Source of the DNA: an uncultured Christensenella sp.
GTDB taxonomy: Bacteria > Bacillota > Clostridia > Christensenellales > Borkfalkiaceae
DNA length: 64,000 bases
Assembly (NCBI GenBank): GCA_910577375.1
Contig: CAJTLT010000007.1
Span: 1-64,000, forward strand
Direction of reading: 5' to 3'
This document shows, piece after piece, positions 16,449 through 23,884 of this stretch. The position numbers and the translations under genes were made by a program. The notes under the pieces are model-generated. The model saw only the letters and a list, made by a program, of their open reading frames with translations, was not told where the DNA came from and did not search any database. Position 1 is the first letter of the stretch. Every line of letters starts with the position of its first letter.

Positions 16449-17750
16449 TTGAAAAGAGAATACGACGTTGTTATAGTCGGTTCGGGGGTTGCGGGGCTTA
16501 ATTGCGCCCTGCATTTGCCCGAAGATAAAAAAGTTCTTATAATCTGCAAGGGCGACCCCGAGGAGAGCGACAGTTATCTGGCGCAGGGCGGAATATGCCG
16601 TTTGCAGGGGGAAGAGGATTTCCAAAGTTATTTTGACGATACGATGCGGGCGGGGCACGGAGAAAATAACCCCGCGGCGGTTGAGTGCATGATAAAAAGT
16701 TCTCCGTCGGTTATCGACGGGCTTGTTTCCTTGGGCGTGGATTTTGCGAGGGAAGAGGACGGTTCTCTTTCCGTAACCCGCGAGGGGGGGCATTCCAGAA
16801 ACCGCATTTGTTTCCATAAGGACTGCACGGGGAAAGAGATAACTTCGTGTTTAATGCGCCGTGTGCGTGCTTTGAAGAACGTTGAAATTTCGCCGCAGAC
16901 GACTATGCTCGATTTGATTTGCGCAGACGGCGAATGCTTAGGAATTGTTGCCGCTGACAACGCTTCGGGAGAGGTATTCGAGATATTTGCGGCTTATACC
17001 GTTCTTGCCACGGGCGGGATTGGCGGGGTATTCGACCATTCCACGAACTTCCGTATTCTCACGGGCGACGGCGTTGCCGTTTGTATGAAGCACGGAGTGG
17101 CGGTCGACCACGTCAATTACGTTCAAATCCACCCGACCACTCTATATACGGAAAGAAAGGGGGAGAGGTGCTTTCTTATTTCGGAATCGGTGCGGGGCGA
17201 GGGCGCGCATTTGCTGGATAAAAATTTTGAAAGGTTTACAGACGAATTGCAGCCGCGCGACGTGGTTACGGCGGCTATCCATAAACAGATGAAAAAGGAC
17301 GGAACGCGGCACGTGTGGCTGGATATGCGCCCTATCGAAAGGGAAGAGATAGAAAGGCATTTTCCGAGCATTGTTAAAAGGTGCGCGGAAGAGGGGTATG
17401 ACGTGTTTAACGAATGTATCCCGGTAGTGCCCGCGCAGCATTATTTTATGGGCGGGGTGCGCAGCGGACTTGACGGAAAAACTACTATGCCGAGGCTTTA
17501 CGCCGTAGGCGAAACTTGTTGTAACGGCGTGCACGGGGCGAACAGACTTGCTTCTAATTCGCTTTTGGAAAGCTTGTTGTTTGCGGAGCGCGCGGCTTCG
17601 GATATAGGCGGAAATTTTAAGCCTTTGTGCGGTTTGCCCCGCGGATATGGCGGAGATAACGGATTTTTACAGCGTTATGCCGACCGCGAAAAACTGTTTA
17701 AAAGCTATAAAGAAATATTGATAGAAGCGATAAAGGAGAAAAAACAATGA
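16449..17750 (+). CDS. nadB: L-aspartate oxidase
   Basis: FAD enzyme that converts L-aspartate to iminoaspartate, the first step of de novo NAD synthesis. The N-terminal FAD loop VVIVGSGVAGLNCA is at residues 7-20, followed by SYLAQGGI and the substrate-region segments RAGHGENN and HSRNRICFHKD. QIHPTTLY and the C-terminal signature GVHGANRLASNSLLE are present. At 433 residues it lacks most of the C-terminal helical extension of the E. coli enzyme, as is common in Clostridia. The start is TTG with AAGAGG 6 nt upstream. It overlaps nadC by 4 nt (ATGA). No quinolinate synthase gene (nadA) is in the window. Confidence 0.95.
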   Translation: MKREYDVVIVGSGVAGLNCALHLPEDKKVLIICKGDPEESDSYLAQGGICRLQGEEDFQSYFDDTMRAGHGENNPAAVECMIKSSPSVIDGLVSLGVDFAREEDGSLSVTREGGHSRNRICFHKDCTGKEITSCLMRRVRALKNVEISPQTTMLDLICADGECLGIVAADNASGEVFEIFAAYTVLATGGIGGVFDHSTNFRILTGDGVAVCMKHGVAVDHVNYVQIHPTTLYTERKGERCFLISESVRGEGAHLLDKNFERFTDELQPRDVVTAAIHKQMKKDGTRHVWLDMRPIEREEIERHFPSIVKRCAEEGYDVFNECIPVVPAQHYFMGGVRSGLDGKTTMPRLYAVGETCCNGVHGANRLASNSLLESLLFAERAASDIGGNFKPLCGLPRGYGGDNGFLQRYADREKLFKSYKEILIEAIKEKKQ

Positions 17751-18610
17751 ACGACCCCGTAACTTTGGCTCTTAACGCGGACGAGCTTATAAAAGCGGCT
17801 TTAAGAGAGGATATTTCCACAGAGGACATAAGCACCAACGCGGTAATGCGCGGATATAAAAAGGGAAAAGCAGACCTTATATGCAAGCAGGACGGCGTTA
17901 TCTGCGGGCTTAAAGTTTTTGAAAGGGTTTTCAAGATTCTGGACCCGAATACGCAGATTAATTTCTTTGCAAAGGACGGCGACAAAGCGGCGAAAACGCA
18001 GCATATTGCCGAGGTAATCGGGGATATGCGCGTAATTTTGCAGGGCGAAAGGACGGCTTTGAACTTTTTGCAGAGAATGAGCGGCATAGCGACTTACACT
18101 GCGGAAGTTGCGGCGCTTCTGGAAGGAAGCAAGACAAAGCTTTTGGATACGCGCAAGACTACGCCGAATATGCGTTTGTTTGAAAAATATGCCGTTCGCT
18201 GCGGCGGCGGAAACAATCACCGTTATAACCTTTCGGACGGGGTTATGCTCAAAGACAACCATATCGGCGCGGCGGGAGGAATAACGCAGGCGGTAAGGGC
18301 GGCGAAAGAGTATTCTTCGTTTGTGAGAAAAATAGAAGTCGAGGTTGAAAGCCTTGCGCAGTGCGAGGAGGCTCTGGCGGCGGGCGCGGATATAATTATG
18401 CTTGACAATATGTCTGTGGAAGATATGAAAAAGGCGGTTAAGCTTATAGGCGGCAAGGCGCTTACCGAGTGCAGCGGCAACGTTACGCGCGAGAATATAA
18501 AGAATATTATTTCCACGGGTGTGGATTACGTTTCGAGCGGGGCGCTGACGCATTCCGCGCCGATACTCGATTTGTCGCTTAAAAATCTTAAACCTGCGGA
18601 GGAGCGATGA
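17747..18610 (+). CDS. nadC: Nicotinate-nucleotide pyrophosphorylase (quinolinate phosphoribosyltransferase)
   Basis: Turns quinolinate and PRPP into nicotinate mononucleotide, CO2 and PPi. The 287-residue length and motifs fit the family: EDISTEDIS near the start, GERTALNFLQRMSGIAT near residues 103-119, LDTRKTTPNMR with the PRPP-binding arginine and lysine, RCGGGNNHRYNLSDGVMLKDNHI, then EVEVES and the barrel end IMLDNM and ECSGNV. It is embedded between nadB and niaR with 4-nt overlaps on both sides, so the three are translated in a coupled way. Confidence 0.97.
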   Translation: MNDPVTLALNADELIKAALREDISTEDISTNAVMRGYKKGKADLICKQDGVICGLKVFERVFKILDPNTQINFFAKDGDKAAKTQHIAEVIGDMRVILQGERTALNFLQRMSGIATYTAEVAALLEGSKTKLLDTRKTTPNMRLFEKYAVRCGGGNNHRYNLSDGVMLKDNHIGAAGGITQAVRAAKEYSSFVRKIEVEVESLAQCEEALAAGADIIMLDNMSVEDMKKAVKLIGGKALTECSGNVTRENIKNIISTGVDYVSSGALTHSAPILDLSLKNLKPAEER

Positions 18611-19116
18611 AAGCGGAGATACGCAGAAACGAAATTTTAAGCCTTATAGGCAATTCCGAAAACCCCGTGCCCGCCTGCGTGATTGCGGAAAGGTTTGCGG
18701 TTTCGCGGCAGGTGATAGTTCAGGATATAGCCATTCTCAGGGCGAACGGTTATGACATTACGGCGACAAACCGCGGATACGTTTTAAATTCCAAAGCGCA
18801 GTGTTCGAGGGTTTTCAAGTGCAGACATTCTTTTGAGCAGATTGTTGACGAGGGCGCGCTGGTGATAGAATCCGGCGGGAGGATAGAGGATATATCTGTA
18901 AACCACCGTATTTACGGAAAGATAGCCGCGAGGCTGGATTTGCACAACAGAATGCACGTTGAGGAGCTTTACCGTTCGCTTGTATCGGGGGCGTCCAAAC
19001 CGTTGATGAGCGTGACGGACGGATATCATTACCACACCGTATCCGCCGACAGCGAAGAGGTTCTGAACGGCATAGAAGAGAAGCTCAGAAAAGCGGGATT
19101 TTTGATAGAAATCTGA
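18607..19116 (+). CDS. niaR: NiaR (YrxA-type) niacin-responsive repressor of NAD synthesis
   Basis: Transcriptional repressor that uses niacin as corepressor. The 169-residue protein has an N-terminal HTH_11 winged helix (residues 1-57, RFAVSRQVIVQDIAILRANGYDI) and a C-terminal 3H domain named for its histidines, seen here as VNHRIYGKI, LDLHNRMHVEEL and DGYHYHTV. It closes the nadB-nadC operon, overlapping nadC by 4 nt, and probably binds the ACA-GG-TGT palindrome over the nadB promoter at 16392-16405, so the operon represses itself. The niacin transporter pnuC lies 3.7 kb downstream but has its own promoter. Confidence 0.93.
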   Translation: MKAEIRRNEILSLIGNSENPVPACVIAERFAVSRQVIVQDIAILRANGYDITATNRGYVLNSKAQCSRVFKCRHSFEQIVDEGALVIESGGRIEDISVNHRIYGKIAARLDLHNRMHVEELYRSLVSGASKPLMSVTDGYHYHTVSADSEEVLNGIEEKLRKAGFLIEI

Positions 19117-19128
19117 ATTTAAAAATAA

Positions 19129-19157
19129 AAACCGTGTGGTAAGCGCGGTTTTTTTAT
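19129..19157 (+). terminator. Terminator of the nad operon
   Basis: An 8-bp stem with one G-U pair (19129-19136 with 19144-19151) is followed by a T-run. Confidence 0.7.
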
Positions 19158-19195
19158 TTTTTTGAAAAAATTTTTAAATTTTACCAACAAAACGG

Positions 19196-19223
19196 CGTTC
19201 ACGGTTGTTATATATTGTGAACG
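19196..19223. promoter_or_regulatory. Inverted repeat upstream of the ECF sigma gene
   Basis: CGTTCAC (19196-19202) and GTGAACG (19217-19223) flank a 14-base centre containing TATATT. It could be an operator over the sigma-factor promoter or a leader hairpin. No -35 of the vegetative type is seen. Confidence 0.4.
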
Positions 19224-19258
19224 GAGCTCAAATATCCCCATCCCAAGCGGAGGAAATC

Positions 19259-19771
19259 GTGACGATTGACAAACAACTGAAAAAACTTTCAACGGGAGAC
19301 GTTTCGGCGTTTGAAAGTATATACGAACAAACGCGCAAGACGGTGTATTTTATGGCGCTGTCTGTTTTAAAAGAGCGCTCGCTTGCCGAGGACGTTATGC
19401 AGTCGGCCTATTTAAACATAATAAAAAACGCGTCTTCTTACCGCGCGGGCACAAACGCGCTGGCATGGATTGCCGCGATTGTGAAAAACGAGGCGCTGAA
19501 TTTAAAAAAGAAACGCGGGCATGAGATTTACATAGACGAAAAGGCGAATTTGGCTGTTTTCGGCACGGCGCAGACGGATGATTACGGGCTTTTGACCGAC
19601 CTTGCGAGAAGGCTTTTGCCGCAGGACGAGTTTGAAATACTTATGCTTGTCGCCGCGGCGGGGTATAAACGGAGGGAGATTGCCGATATGCTCGGTATAC
19701 CCGTTTCGACGGTGACGTGGAAATTCAACTGCGCCACCGAGAAAATGCGCAAAGCCTTAAAGGACAGATAA
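19259..19771 (+). CDS. ECF-type RNA polymerase sigma factor
   Basis: The 170-residue protein has sigma region 2 (FESIYEQTRKTVYFMALSVL, then AEDVMQSAYLNIIKNASSYR) and region 4 (PQDEFEILMLVAAAGYKRREIADMLGIPVSTVTWKFNCATEKMRKAL), the two-domain ECF layout. The GTG at 19259 is preceded by GGAGG at 5 nt. Longer readings from TTG 19205 would cover the inverted repeat and are unlikely. Its stop is 11 nt before the membrane LRR protein, whose cytoplasmic N-terminus and single membrane helix resemble an anti-sigma arrangement. Confidence 0.88.
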   Translation: MTIDKQLKKLSTGDVSAFESIYEQTRKTVYFMALSVLKERSLAEDVMQSAYLNIIKNASSYRAGTNALAWIAAIVKNEALNLKKKRGHEIYIDEKANLAVFGTAQTDDYGLLTDLARRLLPQDEFEILMLVAAAGYKRREIADMLGIPVSTVTWKFNCATEKMRKALKDR

Positions 19772-19782
19772 GGAGAAATACA

Positions 19783-22728
19783 ATGGAACTTGAAGAGTTG
19801 ATTGGTAAGATTCATAAAGAAAGCGAAAAAAACGTTCCCGAAGTGCGCAGTAAAATTATAACCCGCGCAAAGGCGGAAGGGCTGTTGGAGCTTACGCCTT
19901 CTTCGGAAACGGTGACATATAACAACGGTTCGGCGGCGTCGCTTGCGATGCGCAAAAAGGGCTGGATTGCGGCGGTGGTTTCTTTTCTGGTATTGGCGGT
20001 TGTGTGCCTTGCCATAGGATTTGCCGTGATTTACAGAAACGGTGAAATCGATATTCCGCCGACATTAGAGGACCCTTTATCCGACAAGGAGCTGGGCGAC
20101 GATTACGCCGCGGGCGTGGTTTCCACGGCACGGCTTATGACAAATTATTTGCCCGAAAATTCGTTTGAAATCAAACTTGCGGGCGTAAGAGCGGTAAAAG
20201 CCGCGGAGATGCCGCAAGTTAATTATATAAGCAGTTTCGACGGATATTTAAACGCTTTCGGAACGTTTTTCGGCGACGAGCTTGCCTTTTCTGCCGACGT
20301 TGAGGCGTTTGACAGCGACAAATACGACAGCTGTGTTTCGGTAGGGGGTATGCTTGCGAACGGCGACCCCGTGAGCTACAATTTCTACTATTCCGAATAT
20401 CTGGATTTAGCCAAATCTGTTGACGGAAACGAATATTATTATCTTGACGGCGGCATCGAATTAGGTTCCGAGCATTACAGAAAACAGTTTGTTGTGACCG
20501 GCGAGCGCGTTTATGCAGCGGGAGCTGCCACGGCAAGCAGTTTGCAGATATGTATTTATCCCGATTTTAACAACAAGAACACTTACGGCAAAATGGAGCT
20601 GGAATACGCCGACGACGTCGACGGAACTCTTAAAAAATATTCCTACGAGGTTATCAGCGGCGGCAAAACGGTTGATACGGTGAAGGCTTACAAGCCCGCG
20701 GACGGCGGCACTGCGTTCGTTATCGAAACGGACGGTAAAGACGGTGCGGAAAACGGCTTGTTCAGCGTGGGCAAGGCAACAAACGGAAGCTTTGACGTAA
20801 ATTTCAGCCTTGGAAGTATGGAGGGCAATTTCAGCGTTGTTCAGACTGCCAAAAACAAGTTCAGATATAATAACGTAAAGATGGGGCAGTTTACGTTTAA
20901 TCTTAACGACGATAAAACGTGCGTGCTTACCGGATATGATAAAAGAACGGTTTTACCCGCCGACCTTGTTATACCCGCCGACTGCGACGGCTACAAGGTT
21001 ATTACGATAGCCGCAGGCGCTTTTGAATATTGCCAAGATATAAAGAGCGTAACAGTGCCCGACGGGGTAACTTCCATTGAAAGCAGAGCCTTCAGAAATT
21101 GTTCAAATCTTCAGGAAGTAAAGTTGCCCGAAGGGATAAAGATTATTTCCAGCTATACGTTTTACAGCTGTTCATTGCTTAAAACAATAAATTTGCCGGA
21201 AGGTATTACAACAATAGAAGACTATGCGTTTAATTATTGTGTAAAGCTTGAAAATATAGATTTCCCCGAAACCTTGGAATCTATTGACAGAGCATTCGTA
21301 TATTGTTCAAGCTTAAAAGCTTTGAATATTCCCGCGAACGTAAATTATATGGACACAATGGCGTTTGCGGATTGTTACGGCATCGAAAGCATTACCGTTG
21401 CAAACGGCAACAAGGTTTTTAAAAGCATTAACAACTGCGTTATAGAAGTTGCGGAAAAATCTCTTTTCCTCGGCTGTAAAAACAGCGTAATTCCGTCGGA
21501 CGGAAGCGTGACGCAAATAGGACAGTGCGCTTTTTACGGTTGCAGAGGGCTTTCTTCAATAGAGCTTCCTTACGGTATTACACGAATTAACGATTACGCA
21601 TTTTTGGGGTCCGGACTGGAGAATATTAATATCCCCGACAGCGTGGTTTCTATTATGTCGGCGGCGTTCGAAGAGTGTAGTGCTCTTATAAGTGTAAAGT
21701 TATCGGAAAATCTTCAAGAGCTTTTCAACGCTTTTAAAAATTGTTCTTTGCTCAGAGAGATTGTTATCCCCGCATCGGTAACGAAAATTTACGAAAATCC
21801 TTTTGTCGGTTGTTCCGGACTTGAAAGAATGAGCGTTGCATCGGGCAACAAGTATTATTTAAGCGCGGTCGGCGGCATAGAATACAATTGTTTGATAGAT
21901 AAAAACGAAAGAAAACTTATATCCGGTTGCCAAAACAGCAGAATTCCCAATGATTCATCTGTTGTTGAGCTAATAGGTCAGTATGCTTTCGATAAGATAT
22001 CGAGTTTAAATTATTTGGAAATACCCGCCAATATTACCAGTATCGGAGAGTATGCTTTTGGGGAATGTTACGGGCTTGAAAGAGTTGATATAAAGGAAGG
22101 CCTTAGCTATATAGGGTTTGGAGCGTTTAGCAACTCCGGACTTGGAGAGATAAGACTTCCCGACAGCGTTCAGGGCGTTGATATGGAGGCTTTTGCTCAT
22201 TGTCAGAATTTGCGCAAAGTAGAGTTATCAAGTAATCTGAGAGGAATCAGCGACCGAATGTTTTATGATTGTACAGAGCTTTTGAGCGTGTTGTTCAATA
22301 ATGATACAAGCAACCTTGCATTTATCGGAGCAGGAGCTTTCGAAAACTGCCGCCGCGTGAATATCAGGATTCCTCAAAGCGTTACAGGTATAGCGCCTAT
22401 GGCGTTTATGGGCAGCGGTATAACGGAGATTGTTATCCCGAACGGCGTAACCTGGGATAATCCTGACGGAAACAGAGTTATCGCGGACAGCACTTTTAAA
22501 GATTGCCAGATACTTTATACAGTTCAAATAGATAAGAATATCGAAGTAATCGAAAACCAAGCTTTCTATGGGTGCAAAAACCTTAACGATATAAGATACA
22601 ACGGAACTATGGAAGAATGGAAAGAGATTAAGAAAGGCGCCGGCTGGGATTATGACACCGGAGATTACAAGGTGTATTGTTCTGACGGAACGCTTGATAA
22701 AAACGGGAACGTTGCAGTTAACCCGTAA
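19783..22728 (+). CDS. Membrane-anchored LRR_5 (BspA-type) surface protein with anti-sigma-like N-terminus
   Basis: Of 981 residues, about 60 are cytoplasmic and charged, one membrane helix follows (residues 61-84), and the rest is extracellular. A serine/asparagine-rich region (about 100-380) contains a beta-rich domain. Then come about 20 LRR_5 units of 23 residues with the pattern IP-x-x-V-T-x-I-x-x-x-A-F-x-x-C. The protein ends with YNGTMEEWKEIKKGAGWD and a short tail. Such repeats bind host or community surface ligands in gut bacteria. The start is ATG 19783 with AAGGAGA at 10 nt. Because it directly follows the ECF sigma gene and has a cytoplasmic N-terminus, I infer that it sequesters or signals to that sigma factor. 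Confidence 0.8.
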   Translation: MELEELIGKIHKESEKNVPEVRSKIITRAKAEGLLELTPSSETVTYNNGSAASLAMRKKGWIAAVVSFLVLAVVCLAIGFAVIYRNGEIDIPPTLEDPLSDKELGDDYAAGVVSTARLMTNYLPENSFEIKLAGVRAVKAAEMPQVNYISSFDGYLNAFGTFFGDELAFSADVEAFDSDKYDSCVSVGGMLANGDPVSYNFYYSEYLDLAKSVDGNEYYYLDGGIELGSEHYRKQFVVTGERVYAAGAATASSLQICIYPDFNNKNTYGKMELEYADDVDGTLKKYSYEVISGGKTVDTVKAYKPADGGTAFVIETDGKDGAENGLFSVGKATNGSFDVNFSLGSMEGNFSVVQTAKNKFRYNNVKMGQFTFNLNDDKTCVLTGYDKRTVLPADLVIPADCDGYKVITIAAGAFEYCQDIKSVTVPDGVTSIESRAFRNCSNLQEVKLPEGIKIISSYTFYSCSLLKTINLPEGITTIEDYAFNYCVKLENIDFPETLESIDRAFVYCSSLKALNIPANVNYMDTMAFADCYGIESITVANGNKVFKSINNCVIEVAEKSLFLGCKNSVIPSDGSVTQIGQCAFYGCRGLSSIELPYGITRINDYAFLGSGLENINIPDSVVSIMSAAFEECSALISVKLSENLQELFNAFKNCSLLREIVIPASVTKIYENPFVGCSGLERMSVASGNKYYLSAVGGIEYNCLIDKNERKLISGCQNSRIPNDSSVVELIGQYAFDKISSLNYLEIPANITSIGEYAFGECYGLERVDIKEGLSYIGFGAFSNSGLGEIRLPDSVQGVDMEAFAHCQNLRKVELSSNLRGISDRMFYDCTELLSVLFNNDTSNLAFIGAGAFENCRRVNIRIPQSVTGIAPMAFMGSGITEIVIPNGVTWDNPDGNRVIADSTFKDCQILYTVQIDKNIEVIENQAFYGCKNLNDIRYNGTMEEWKEIKKGAGWDYDTGDYKVYCSDGTLDKNGNVAVNP

Positions 22729-22759
22729 TTAATTCGACCCTTTACTATATAACCCTAAA

Positions 22760-22800
22760 AGAACCCCCGCGGGCAGTAATGCCCGCGGGGGTTCTGATTT
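22760..22800. terminator. Bidirectional terminator after the LRR gene and pnuC
   Basis: A perfect 16-bp stem (22760-22775 with 22780-22795) has a GTAA loop. The following T-run is weak. Confidence 0.75.
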
Positions 22801-22801
22801 G

Positions 22802-23542
22802 TTAATCTTCGGTTTGAGCGGCGCTTTCTTGTTCGGTATCGGCGGATTTTTCCCGCCGTTTTTGCGCGGCGTTGCGCTTTGTCCAGCTTATGAAGGTATA
22901 GCTGTCGTTTATAAGAAATATCGAAAAGCAAACGACGAGGGAAAGATAATTCAAGGACTGCACGCATGCGAGCGACCATAAAACGATAAGCACGATATCG
23001 TTGAATATAAATGCGACGGCGTAGGCGGGGAGGCGCAAAATCATAAGGTACAAGGCAATCATGCTTGTGGCTACCGAAATTGTGCTGGGGATTAAGTTTG
23101 CGGTGTTGAACGCGCGCAGAATAAAGAAAAACGAGGTTGTTACGGCTATGACGAGGGGGATTAAAATATACAGATGTTTTTTTGTGAATTTGCCGATTTT
23201 TACTTCGGAGGTCCCTTTGTCGCTCGGGTGTTTAAGCCAGCTTATCAGCGAAGATACGCAACACGGCAGCTGCATTGTAAGGTATATAATCATTTCTCCG
23301 TAATATTGGGCAAAAAATGAAACGGTTGCGTAAATTATACTGAAACATATCATAATCGCCATGCCGAAAGCGTCTCCGTGAGCCATAAAAATCAGCGCGG
23401 TGACGCCCAGAAGAGAGGTTGCAAGCGTGGCGTAGTCGGTGTTGCCCACGGCGAAAAACGACGCGGCGATTGCCGTTAAAGAAAACAGCCAGAGCGCCCA
23501 TTCGAATTTGGTCAGCGTTTTGAAGGGATTGCGAAGCTTCAT
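22802..23542 (-). CDS. pnuC: PnuC-family vitamin (nicotinamide riboside) transporter
   Basis: The protein has about seven membrane helices over 246 residues. Family marks are the PAYAVAFIFNDIVLIVLW helix and the last helix with FLINDSYTFISWTKR, which carry the tryptophan and asparagine residues that hold the pyridine ring. The substrate is most likely nicotinamide riboside, but PnuC homologues also carry thiamine or riboflavin. ATG 23542 follows GGAGA with an 8-nt spacer. The gene is preceded by a structured leader with its own terminator (23556-23614) and a near-consensus promoter at 23643-23670, so transcription is probably controlled by attenuation. The nearby nad operon supports an NAD precursor role. 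Confidence 0.88.
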   Translation of the reverse strand: MKLRNPFKTLTKFEWALWLFSLTAIAASFFAVGNTDYATLATSLLGVTALIFMAHGDAFGMAIMICFSIIYATVSFFAQYYGEMIIYLTMQLPCCVSSLISWLKHPSDKGTSEVKIGKFTKKHLYILIPLVIAVTTSFFFILRAFNTANLIPSTISVATSMIALYLMILRLPAYAVAFIFNDIVLIVLWSLACVQSLNYLSLVVCFSIFLINDSYTFISWTKRNAAQKRREKSADTEQESAAQTED

Positions 23543-23550
23543 AAAATAAA

Positions 23551-23636
23551 TCTCCAAAAAAAAGCGCCCGGACACGCCTTCAAAGACCTAACGGCGCGCA
23601 CGAGTGCGAAGGTCGGTTACCCGGTGGCAACAGACA
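23551..23636 (-). ncRNA. Structured pnuC leader, candidate riboswitch
   Basis: Transcription from the 23643-23670 promoter gives a leader of about 94 nt. Read on the minus strand it contains GACCU (23610-23614) paired with AGGUC (23585-23589) enclosing a CGCAC/GUGCG hairpin. A competing hairpin, GCGC-bulge-CCG (23599-23592) with CGGGCGC (23570-23564), runs straight into eight U residues (23563-23556). GGAGA follows the U-run at once, so termination or loss of the ribosome site would both silence pnuC. I compared it with the TPP, FMN, SAM, glycine, cobalamin and GEMM signatures I know and found no match. The NAD+-II class is associated with pnuC, but I cannot confirm it from memory. Confidence 0.6.
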
Positions 23637-23642
23637 GTTTAA

Positions 23643-23670
23643 ATTATAAGGGTTTATATCAAATTGTCAA
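23643..23670 (-). promoter_or_regulatory. pnuC promoter
   Basis: On the minus strand TTGACA (23665-23670), a 16-base spacer and TATAAT (23643-23648). Both boxes are perfect. Confidence 0.8.
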
Positions 23671-23804
23671 GTTTTTTGAAGCCGCGCCGTTATCGGCGGC
23701 AAAAAATATATTATAAAATTTGCTTTTGCGGCACAGGCAGGCTTTTTACGCCGTAAGAGGCTGTTTTGCAAGGAAATATAAAATTAATTATAGCGATGGA
23801 ATTG

Positions 23805-23842
23805 AAAATCCGGTCAGGCAGTGCGCCTGACCGGATTTTTTA
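23805..23842. terminator. Terminator after the LRR lipoprotein gene
   Basis: A perfect 15-bp stem (23805-23819 with 23825-23839) has an AGTGC loop and T-runs on both strands. Confidence 0.9.
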
Positions 23843-23884
23843 TATATTTTAATTGTTTTAATAAACTTTTGGGAACGGGGGCTG

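Noticed and set aside
23551..23640. TPP, FMN, SAM, cobalamin or GEMM riboswitch in the pnuC leader
   Set aside because: None of the conserved core strings of these classes is present in either strand, so I call it only an unassigned leader.
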